Below, in pieces: positions 55,584 through 62,252 of a stretch of DNA of 64,000 nt (its first letter is position 1; each line of letters begins with the position of its first letter). Source of the stretch: Kitasatospora sp. NBC_00458. GTDB taxonomy: Bacteria > Actinomycetota > Actinomycetes > Streptomycetales > Streptomycetaceae. The translations under genes and the position numbers were made by a program. The notes under the pieces were generated by a model. That model was not told the origin of the DNA and did not search any database. It saw only the letters and a list, made by a program, of their open reading frames with translations. The DNA is taken from contig NZ_CP107904.1 of assembly GCF_036013975.1 (NCBI RefSeq), forward strand, positions 1,426,001 to 1,490,000. Direction: 5' to 3'.

Positions 55584-56696
55584 GTGTCAACGAAACGCCT
55601 GCTCGCACTGCTGTCCGCCGTCGTCACGGCGCTGGCGGTCGTCCTGCTGCTGCCCGCCGCCAACGCCAGCGCCGCCGTCTGCGCCGCGCCCTGGAGCTCG
55701 TCGGCCGTCTACACCGGCGGAACCAGCGCCTCGTACAACGGCCACAACTGGTCCGCGAAGTGGTGGACCCAGGGTGAGGCCCCGAGCACCGCCGGCTCCG
55801 GCGTCTGGGCCGACCAGGGCACCTGCGGCACCGGCCCGACCCAGACCCCCACGCCGACGCCGACGCCCACCTCCGGGAACTGCACCTACCCGGACTGGGT
55901 CGCCGGCCGCACCTACACCACCGGCACGATCGTCCGGTACGTCAACGGCAGCCACTACCGGGCCACCCACGACAACCCGGGCTACGACCCGGTGATCAGC
56001 ACCTGGTACTGGGAGCCGTACAGCTGCGGCCCCGACCCGACCCCGACGCCCACCACCACCGTGACCCCCAACCCGGGCGGATTCCCGGTCAGCCAGGCGC
56101 AGTTCAACCAGATGTTCCCGAACCGGAACACCTTCTACACCTACCAGGGCCTGCTCGACGCCCTGAGCGCCTACCCCGCCTTCGCGGGCACCGGCACGGA
56201 CACCGTGCGCAAGCAGGAGGCCGCGGCCTTCCTCGCCAACGTCAACCACGAGACCGGCGGCCTGGTCTACGTGGTCGAGCAGAACACCGCCAACTACCCG
56301 CACTACTGCGACGCTTCGCAGTCGTACGGCTGCCCGGCCGGCCAGGCCGCGTACTACGGCCGCGGCCCGATCCAGCTGAGCTGGAACTTCAACTACAAGG
56401 CGGCCGGCGACGCCCTCGGCATCGACCTGCTGCGCAACCCCAACCTGGTGCAGACCGACCCGGCCGTCGCCTGGAAGACCGCGCTCTGGTACTGGAACAC
56501 CCAGACCGGCCCCGGCACCATGACCCCGCACAACGCCATCGTCAACGGGTACGGCTTCGGCGAGACCATCCGCAGCATCAACGGCAGCCTGGAGTGCAAC
56601 GGCGGGAACCCCGCGCAGGTGCAGAGCCGGATCAACGCCTACCAGAGCTTCACCCAGCTGCTCGGCACCGTGCCGGGCTCCAACCTGAGCTGCTGA
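55584..56696 (+). CDS. Secreted family 19 chitinase with two chitin-binding modules
   Basis: A signal peptide (LLALLSAVVTALAVVLLLP) precedes two small carbohydrate-binding modules of CBM5/12 type: APWSSSAVYTGGTSASYNGH with WTQGEAP, and YPDWVAGRTYTTGTIVRYVN with YWEPYSC. They are joined by Thr-Pro linkers (PTPTPTPTS). The catalytic GH19 domain has the general acid in NVNHETGGLVYVVEQN, then CDASQSYGC, AAYYGRGPIQLSWNFNY and INGSLECNGG. It hydrolyses chitin by inversion and is also antifungal in streptomycetes. The two binding modules are more than the single one in ChiC-type enzymes. A dre-like operator precedes it, and an 18-base-pair terminator follows. Confidence 0.95.
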   Translation: MSTKRLLALLSAVVTALAVVLLLPAANASAAVCAAPWSSSAVYTGGTSASYNGHNWSAKWWTQGEAPSTAGSGVWADQGTCGTGPTQTPTPTPTPTSGNCTYPDWVAGRTYTTGTIVRYVNGSHYRATHDNPGYDPVISTWYWEPYSCGPDPTPTPTTTVTPNPGGFPVSQAQFNQMFPNRNTFYTYQGLLDALSAYPAFAGTGTDTVRKQEAAAFLANVNHETGGLVYVVEQNTANYPHYCDASQSYGCPAGQAAYYGRGPIQLSWNFNYKAAGDALGIDLLRNPNLVQTDPAVAWKTALWYWNTQTGPGTMTPHNAIVNGYGFGETIRSINGSLECNGGNPAQVQSRINAYQSFTQLLGTVPGSNLSC

Positions 56697-56752
56697 CGCC
56701 TGCCGCCCGGCGGCCTCCCGGCCCCTGACGGCCCCGGTCCGCGCCTGCCCTC

Positions 56753-56796
56753 CGCCCCCACCGCCGCCCGCACGCACGCGGGCGGCGGTGGGGGCG
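56753..56796 (+). terminator. Terminator after chitinase
   Basis: Perfect 19-base-pair hairpin (arms 56753-56771 and 56778-56796) with loop ACGCAC, 57 bases past the stop. Confidence 0.8.
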
Positions 56797-56881
56797 TACC
56801 TCCGGCGGACGAACGTCGCGGGCCCGAAATCGTCGCCACGGTGGACGTCATGACGGACCGGGGCCTCCTAGGCTCGGCACC

Positions 56882-57961
56882 ATGAACGACCTTGGCAGCC
56901 TCGTCCAGCAGACCGCCGACCGCCTCGCCGGCCAGCACGTCGGCGCGGTGGTCGCCGGCCTGGCCGGCGGCACGGTGGAGATCCGCGGCGCAGGCCGCAC
57001 CGGCCCCGGCGGCACCGGCGGCACACCCGGCCCGGACACCCTGTTCGAAATCGGCTCGGTGACCAAGGTGTTCACCTCGCTCGCGCTCGCCCGGCTGGCG
57101 CTCGCCGGCACCGTCGCACTCGACGAGCCGCTCGCCGACGTCCTCGCCGACGCGCTCCCCGCGGGCGTCTCCGTCCCCTCCAGGGGCGGCACCCCGCTCA
57201 CCCTCCAGCACCTCGCCACCCACTCCGCGGGCCTCCCCCGGCTCCCCGCCGGAATGCTGCTGCCGGCCCTGATATCCCCCAACAAGCCCGACCCGTACGC
57301 CCACTGCAGTGCCGGGTTCCTGCTCGCCGGGCTGGCCCGGACCAGGCTGCGCGCCACCCCCGGACGCAGCTTCCGCTACTCCAACCTCGGCGCCGGACTG
57401 CTCGGCCTCGCCCTCGCCCACCGGTCCGGCCTCGGCTACCAGGAGCTGGTGGCGCGGGAGGTCTGCGCCCCGCTCGGCCTGACCGACACACTGGTCGCGC
57501 CGGACGCCGAACGGTCCGCCCGGCTCGCCCCCGGGCACACCGGCGGCGGCCGTCCCGTCCCCGGCTGGAACCTCGCCGACCTCGTCGGCGCGGGCGGCCT
57601 CCACTCGACCGCCGCCGACCTCGCGGTGTTCGTGCGGGCCCAGCTGGCGTCCGGGGCGGACGACGACGGCTCGCCGCTGGCGCCCGCGATCGCGCTCACC
57701 CGGGAGGTCCGGCACCGGGTCAACCCGGTCGCCTGGATGCACCTCGGCTGGCTCGGCCACCGGCTGCACCCCCGCCAGGGCGGCCACCTCCAGATCTGGC
57801 ACAACGGCGGGACGGGCGGCTACCGGTCGTTCGTCGCGTTCGACCCGGAGAAGCAGGTGGGCGTGATCGCCCTGGTCAACACCCGCCGCTCCGTCGACCC
57901 GGCGGGCGTCGCCCTGCTGCGCACGCTGCAGAAGTCCCACGCGTCGGGCGGGGCGGCGTAG
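56882..57961 (+). CDS. Beta-lactamase-fold serine hydrolase
   Basis: The 359-residue protein has all three class C motifs: SVTK in TLFEIGSVTKVFTSLALAR (near residue 59), YSN in SFRYSNLGAGLLGLAL and HNG in IWHNGGTGGYRSFVAFDPE. It lacks a signal peptide, so it is probably cytoplasmic and an esterase or DD-peptidase-like enzyme rather than a secreted beta-lactamase. A TAGGCT box ends 7 bases before the ATG (leaderless pattern). It is not related in sequence detail to the serine hydrolase at 24963, which has YTD instead of YSN. Confidence 0.9.
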   Translation: MNDLGSLVQQTADRLAGQHVGAVVAGLAGGTVEIRGAGRTGPGGTGGTPGPDTLFEIGSVTKVFTSLALARLALAGTVALDEPLADVLADALPAGVSVPSRGGTPLTLQHLATHSAGLPRLPAGMLLPALISPNKPDPYAHCSAGFLLAGLARTRLRATPGRSFRYSNLGAGLLGLALAHRSGLGYQELVAREVCAPLGLTDTLVAPDAERSARLAPGHTGGGRPVPGWNLADLVGAGGLHSTAADLAVFVRAQLASGADDDGSPLAPAIALTREVRHRVNPVAWMHLGWLGHRLHPRQGGHLQIWHNGGTGGYRSFVAFDPEKQVGVIALVNTRRSVDPAGVALLRTLQKSHASGGAA

Positions 57962-57975
57962 CGCCGGCGCGGGGC

Positions 57976-58017
57976 GGCATAGCGCGGACGCGGCGAGGCA
58001 TAGCGCGGACGCGGCGA
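57976..58017 (+). repeat. Two tandem 21-base repeats
   Basis: Two exact copies of a 21-base unit (core GGCATAGCGCGGACGCGG) follow the hydrolase stop. Intergenic; no function evident. Confidence 0.7.
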
Positions 58018-58080
58018 GGCGAAAGGCGCAGCGGACCGGGCGCCCGGTGGGGGCGCAGCGGGCCGGACGCCGGTGGGTAG

Positions 58081-58123
58081 GGATTCCAAACGTGCCGACT
58101 CTTCGGTAGGTTTGGATTTCCAA
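58081..58123 (+). promoter_or_regulatory. Inverted-repeat operator upstream of thiolase
   Basis: TCCAAAC (58085-58091) and GTTTGGA (58110-58116) form a 7-base inverted repeat, and TTGGATTTCCAA (58112-58123) is a palindrome overlapping its right half. The AT-rich cluster 58-100 bases before the thiolase ATG is the probable promoter and operator. The regulator is unknown. Confidence 0.5.
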
Positions 58124-58180
58124 CCCAGCCACCGCGCCCGGGCGGCCGCCCACCCGTGCCCCCGGAGGAAGGCGGACACC

Positions 58181-59365
58181 ATGCGTGACGCCGTCATCGT
58201 CGAAGCCGTCCGCACCCCCGTCGGCAAGGGCAAGCCCGGCGGCGCCCTCTCCGGCGTCCACCCCGTGGACCTGCTCTCCCAGACCCTCCGGGCCCTGGTC
58301 GACCGCAGCGGCATCGACCCGGCCCTGGTCGACGACGTGATCGGCGGCTGCGTCGACCAGGTCGGCGAGCAGGCCATGAACACCACCCGCTACGCCTGGC
58401 TCTCCGCCGGACTGCCCGAGTCCGTGCCCGCGACCACCGTGGACCGCCAGTGCGGCTCCTCCCAGCAGGCCGTCCACTTCGCCGCCCAGGGTGTCATCGC
58501 CGGCGCGTACGACCTGGTGGTCGCGTGCGGGATCGAGTCGATGAGCCGGGTGCCGATGTGGTCCAACGTGCCGCCGGGCGCCGACCCGTTCGGCGCCGCG
58601 ATCGCCGCCCGCTACCCCGGCGGCCCGGTCCCCCAGGGCATCAGTGCCGAACTGATCGCCGCCCGCTGGTCCCTCTCCCGGGAGGAGATGGACGCCTTCG
58701 CCGCCGGCTCCCACGCCAAGGCCGCCCGGGCGCACGCCGACGGGCTGTTCGACGCCGAACTGGTCCCGGTGACCACCCCCGGGGGGACGGTCACCACCGA
58801 CGAGTCCGTCCGCCCCGGCACCACCCCCGAGGTCCTCGCCGGCCTCCGCCCCTCCTTCGCCGACCCGTCCTACGCCGAACGCTTCCCCCAGATCGACTGG
58901 TCGGTGACGGCCGGGAACAGCAGCCCGATCAACGACGGCGCCTCCGCCGTCCTGATCGCCGGCGCCGACACCGCCGCCCGCCTCGGCCTGCGCCCGCTCG
59001 CCCGCCTGCACTCCTTCGCGGTGACCGGCTCCGACCCCCTGCTGATGCTCACCGGCGTCCTGCCCGCGACCGGGAAGGTCCTGCGGCGGGCCGGCCTCAG
59101 CCTCGCGGACATCGACCTGTTCGAGGTCAACGAGGCCTTCGCCGCGGTCCCCCTGGCCTGGCTCCGCGAGACCGGCGCCGACCCCGCGCGGCTCAACGTC
59201 AACGGCGGCGCCATCGCCCTCGGCCACCCGCTCGGCGCCAGCGGCACCCGCCTGATGACCACCCTCGTCCACACCATGCGCCGACGCGGCAGCCGGTACG
59301 CCCTCCAGACCATGTGCGAGGCGGGCGGCCTCGCCAACGCCACCGTCCTGGAGTCGCTCGCCTGA
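58181..59365 (+). CDS. Thiolase (acetyl-CoA C-acyltransferase)
   Basis: The 394-residue enzyme begins MRDAVIVEAVRTPVGKGKPG and carries the thiolase residues: nucleophile Cys in TVDRQCGSSQQAVHFAA, the NEAFA loop in LFEVNEAFAAVPLAWL, catalytic His in NGGAIALGHPLGASGTR and the second Cys in QTMCEAGGLANATVLE. It cleaves 3-ketoacyl-CoA in fatty-acid breakdown or condenses acyl-CoAs. GGAGGAAGG precedes the ATG. No other beta-oxidation gene is adjacent; the acyl-CoA dehydrogenase is 21 kb away. An inverted repeat upstream is a likely operator. Confidence 0.95.
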   Translation: MRDAVIVEAVRTPVGKGKPGGALSGVHPVDLLSQTLRALVDRSGIDPALVDDVIGGCVDQVGEQAMNTTRYAWLSAGLPESVPATTVDRQCGSSQQAVHFAAQGVIAGAYDLVVACGIESMSRVPMWSNVPPGADPFGAAIAARYPGGPVPQGISAELIAARWSLSREEMDAFAAGSHAKAARAHADGLFDAELVPVTTPGGTVTTDESVRPGTTPEVLAGLRPSFADPSYAERFPQIDWSVTAGNSSPINDGASAVLIAGADTAARLGLRPLARLHSFAVTGSDPLLMLTGVLPATGKVLRRAGLSLADIDLFEVNEAFAAVPLAWLRETGADPARLNVNGGAIALGHPLGASGTRLMTTLVHTMRRRGSRYALQTMCEAGGLANATVLESLA

Positions 59366-59439
59366 ACCCGCCGACGCCGCCGACCCGCCGACGCCGCCGG
59401 GCCGCCGACCCCGCCGGGCCGTCGGCGGCGGGTGCGAGG

Positions 59440-60102
59440 ATGTCGGCCGTGACCGATCAGTCCGCCATCACCGACTACTGGAACGCCGCCGCACCGACCT
59501 TCGACGACGAGCCCGACCACGGACTCGGGGCCGAACGGACCCGCGCCGCATGGACCCGGGCGGTCGGGGGCTGGTTGCCGCCCGCCCCGGCCGACGTGCT
59601 GGACGTCGGATGCGGAACCGGCTCGCTCAGCCTGCTGCTGGCCGAAGCCGGGCACCGGGTCACCGGCGTGGACCTCGCACCGGCCATGGTCGCCCGGGCC
59701 CGGCGGAAGCTGGCCGCGGCCGGACTGCCCGCCCGCTTCCTGGTCGGCGACGCGGCCGCGCCGCCGACCGGCGACGGGAGCTTCGACGCCGTGCTGTCCC
59801 GGCACCTGCTCTGGACGCTGCCCGACCCCGGGGCCGCGCTCACGCAGTGGGCGGCACGGCTGCGGCCCGGCGGCCTGCTGGTGCTCGTCGAGGGCCGGTG
59901 GCGCGAGTCCGGCCCGCCCGGCGTGCCGTACGTCGCGGGGGCGGAGCTGCTGCCGTGGAACGGCGGGGTCGGCGCCGACGACCTGGCGGCCGCGGTGCGG
60001 CCGCTGGTGACGGAGCTGCGGATCGAACCGCTCGATACGGACGCGGACCTCTGGGGCCGTCCGGTGGACGACGAGCGGTACGCCCTGATCGCCCGGACGT
60101 GA
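59440..60102 (+). CDS. Class I SAM-dependent methyltransferase
   Basis: The 220-residue protein has SAM-binding motif I as DVLDVGCGTGSLSLLLAEAG (near residue 52), motif II as GVDLAPAMVARARRKLAAAG and post-motif LSRHLLWTLPDPGAALTQWA, as in the Methyltransf_11/UbiE-like group. The start of the fold, ITDYWNAAAPTFDDEPDHG, is typical of small-molecule methyltransferases. Substrate unknown. ATG 59440 or GTG 59449 are both possible starts. It lies 74 bases after the thiolase on the same strand and may be co-transcribed. Confidence 0.9.
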   Translation: MSAVTDQSAITDYWNAAAPTFDDEPDHGLGAERTRAAWTRAVGGWLPPAPADVLDVGCGTGSLSLLLAEAGHRVTGVDLAPAMVARARRKLAAAGLPARFLVGDAAAPPTGDGSFDAVLSRHLLWTLPDPGAALTQWAARLRPGGLLVLVEGRWRESGPPGVPYVAGAELLPWNGGVGADDLAAAVRPLVTELRIEPLDTDADLWGRPVDDERYALIART

Positions 60103-60269
60103 TCAGGGCGTACCGGGGCCGGGCCGGGCTGTTCCCGCGCCCGTTCCCTCGCCTGCTCCCGCGCCTGTTCCCGGCTGGTGCGGGCCGGTCCGGGTGCGGG
60201 CCGGTCCGGGTGCGGGCCGGTCCGGGTGCGGTGTCGGCCGGACCGGCGCCCGGTGGGCCCTCGCCCCGG

Positions 60270-61025
60270 TCAGCCGGCCGGCTTCTCCCAGACCGACACG
60301 TGCCGGGCACTGTCCTCGGTGAAGGGCTCGCGCGCCCAGCCGCCCCAGCGGTCCCGCAGGCGCAGCCCGGCGAGGCGGGCCATCAGGTCGAGCTCGGCCG
60401 GCCAGACGTAGCGGAAGGGCACCGTGCGGGCGGAGGCACGGCCGTCCTCCGCGATGTCGATGTAGTGGCAGGTCGCGTCCTGGGTGACGGTGTCGTAGAC
60501 GGTGTAGGCCCACCCGGTGGGCCCGGTGCGGAACGGGACGATGTTCTGCCCGGCCGGGATCCTGCGCAGCTCCGGCACCATCACCTCGATCACGAAGCAG
60601 CCGCCCGGCGCGAGGTGCTCGGCGACGTTGCGGAAACAGGCGACCTGGGCGTCCTGGTCGGCCAGGTTCATGATGGTGTTGAAGACCAGGTAGGCGAGCG
60701 AGAAGGGCCCGTCCGCCGTCGTGTCCGCCCTCGTGGTGGCGAAGTCCCCGATCGACACGCCGATCCGCTCGCCCCCGGGCTTGGCCCGCAGGCGCGCCAC
60801 CATCGCACGGGACAGCTCGATGCCGTGCACCGGAACGCCCCGCCGCGCGAGCGGCAGCGCGATGCGCCCGGTGCCGATCCCCAGCTCCAGCGCCCGCCCG
60901 CCGGCGGCGAGCCCGGCCAGGAGGTCCGCGGTCAGCTCGATGACGTCCGGCTGGAACTCGGCGCCCGAGTCCTGGTCGTAGTGCTCCGCCGCGTGCTCTC
61001 CGAAGTACCCGTCCTCATCGGTCAC
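60270..61025 (-). CDS. Class I SAM-dependent methyltransferase
   Basis: The 251-residue protein begins MTDEDGYFGEHAAEHYDQDS, a common start for Streptomyces methyltransferases, with motif I GRALELGIGTGRIALPLARR and acidic loop VHGIELSRAMVARLRAK. The C-terminal half has YTVYDTVTQDATCHYIDIAE and FRYVWPAELDLMARLAGLRL. Substrate unknown. A GTG at 61025 begins the protein and a TACGGT box lies just upstream, suggesting leaderless transcription. It converges on the methyltransferase at 59440, which it does not closely resemble. Confidence 0.9.
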   Translation of the reverse strand: MTDEDGYFGEHAAEHYDQDSGAEFQPDVIELTADLLAGLAAGGRALELGIGTGRIALPLARRGVPVHGIELSRAMVARLRAKPGGERIGVSIGDFATTRADTTADGPFSLAYLVFNTIMNLADQDAQVACFRNVAEHLAPGGCFVIEVMVPELRRIPAGQNIVPFRTGPTGWAYTVYDTVTQDATCHYIDIAEDGRASARTVPFRYVWPAELDLMARLAGLRLRDRWGGWAREPFTEDSARHVSVWEKPAG

Positions 61026-61158
61026 CGGCGCACCGTACCCCGGCTCCGGCCGCGCGCGCCGCCCTTTTCGCTCCGCCCGGCCGGCGGGGCGACGGCGACC
61101 GGATCCCCACCGCCCGAACGGGCGCGCGGGTACGGGGGGCGCGGGGACGCCGCCGCCC

Positions 61159-61437
61159 TCACGGCAGCGCGCTCCCCTCCCCGCCGCCCTCGGCGTCGTC
61201 AGCGCCGTCGGCGTTCTCGACACCCCCGGCGCCCTCGGTCTCCCAGCGCAGCAGGTCGCCCGGTTGGCATTCGAGCGCCTCGCAGAGCGCGGCGAGGGTC
61301 GCGAAGCGCACCGCCTTGGCGCGGCCGTTCTTGAGCACCGCCAGGTTGGCGGGGGTGATCCCCACGCGTTCCGCGAGCTCGCCCACGGACATCTTCCGCC
61401 TGGCCAGCATCACGTCGATGTCGACGGCGATCGGCAT
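61159..61437 (-). CDS. XRE-family (YozG-like) helix-turn-helix regulator
   Basis: The 92-residue protein MPIAVDIDVMLARRKMSVGE, then ERVGITPANLAVLKNGRAKA and ALCEALECQPGDLLRW, is a small Cro/C1-type helix-turn-helix. It carries a Gly/Asp/Glu-rich tail (ENADGADDAEGGGEG) not found in most relatives. It starts one base inside the stop of the DUF2975 gene (TGATG), so the pair is coupled. Such regulators commonly control their own operon, and the palindrome at 61954-61972 is the obvious candidate site. Confidence 0.92.
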   Translation of the reverse strand: MPIAVDIDVMLARRKMSVGELAERVGITPANLAVLKNGRAKAVRFATLAALCEALECQPGDLLRWETEGAGGVENADGADDAEGGGEGSALP

Positions 61438-61922
61438 CAGATCACCTCGTCCAGCTCCGCCTGCATCTGCGACGCCTCGACGTCGCGCGCGACGGCCTGG
61501 ACGAGCAGCATCCGCAGCACGAGCACGATGAGCGCGACCCCCAGGATGGCCAGGCCGATCCCTCCCATGATCACGGTGACGCCCGGGTCCTCCCGCTGGC
61601 CCGGCGCATTGACGGCCGTGACCGCGAACCACACGAGGGAGGCCGCCACGATCGCGCCGATCACGCCGTCCACGTAGCGGAAGGCGGCGGGGGAGAACAC
61701 GGTGCCGCGCCGCACCATCGCGACCAGCCGCCACACGCAGACCAGGGCCACCTGGGCCGCCGCCATCCCCAGGATCGTGATCAGGCGCAGCGGGGTGAGC
61801 GGGAGCGACCCGTCCTCCGGATCGGTGGCCAGGGCCCACACCATCGACAGCTGTACGAACACGGTGCCGGCGAGCACCACCGTGAGGACGGCGCGCAGCG
61901 CACGCACTGTCAGCTTTCCCAT
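61437..61922 (-). CDS. DUF2975 membrane protein
   Basis: The 161-residue protein has four transmembrane segments (LRAVLTVVLAGTVFVQLSMV, LITILGMAAAQVALVCVW, VDGVIGAIVAASLVWFAVTA, GLAILGVALIVLVLRMLLVQ) and the family VFSPAAFRYVDGV. DUF2975 proteins are regularly paired with a small XRE regulator, as here. The function is unknown; the pair may sense or modify membrane state, or act as a cytoplasmic regulator anchored by the membrane protein. The ATG at 61922 has GGAAGGA. Its upstream region has an AT-rich palindromic operator. Confidence 0.9.
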   Translation of the reverse strand: MGKLTVRALRAVLTVVLAGTVFVQLSMVWALATDPEDGSLPLTPLRLITILGMAAAQVALVCVWRLVAMVRRGTVFSPAAFRYVDGVIGAIVAASLVWFAVTAVNAPGQREDPGVTVIMGGIGLAILGVALIVLVLRMLLVQAVARDVEASQMQAELDEVI

Positions 61923-61953
61923 GACCGATCCTTCCATCGATTTGCGATCGAAA

Positions 61954-61972
61954 CCTATCGATTTTCGATAGG
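61954..61972 (-). promoter_or_regulatory. AT-rich palindromic operator for DUF2975-XRE operon
   Basis: CCTATCGA-TTT-TCGATAGG (61954-61972) is a perfect 8-base inverted repeat. A related half-palindrome, TCGATTTGCGATCGA, lies at 61938-61952, so two operator-like sites are adjacent within 50 bases of the start. AT content is far above that of the neighbourhood. Confidence 0.75.
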
Positions 61973-62080
61973 CGCGGCAAGAGTCGGGAGGGCGTGGCCA
62001 GCAGCGACCACAGACCGTGACGGGGCGCCGCCCCCTCGCGCCCCCTCGCGCCCGCCCTCCCGCCCGGCCGCCCCGCGACA

Positions 62081-62132
62081 CGGCGCAGGCCCACGGCACG
62101 GCGCAGGCCCACGGGCCGGCGCGGGCCCACGG
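62081..62132 (+). repeat. Three 18-base-period repeats
   Basis: CGGCGCAGGCCCACGG recurs at 62081 and 62099, and CGGCGCGGGCCCACGG at 62117, with an 18-base period. Intergenic. Apart from these repeats and the palindromic operator, the 317-base gap to the PAS gene shows no supported gene. Confidence 0.7.
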
Positions 62133-62226
62133 ACCGGCCGGCCGGAATGCGTGCCGCGCGGGTGGGCCGGGGCGCGTGGGAAGATGGCAGGGCTGGTGCA
62201 AACGATCTCCGGGCGGTTCTCTGGCC

Positions 62227-62252
62227 ATGGTGAACGAGCATGGTGAACGAGC
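62227..62252 (+). repeat. Tandem 13-base duplication at the start codon
   Basis: ATGGTGAACGAGC occurs twice in exact tandem. Because 13 is not a multiple of three, the first ATG (62227) reads a 10-codon frame ending at TGA 62257-62259, overlapping the real start at 62240 in another frame. Confidence 0.85.
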
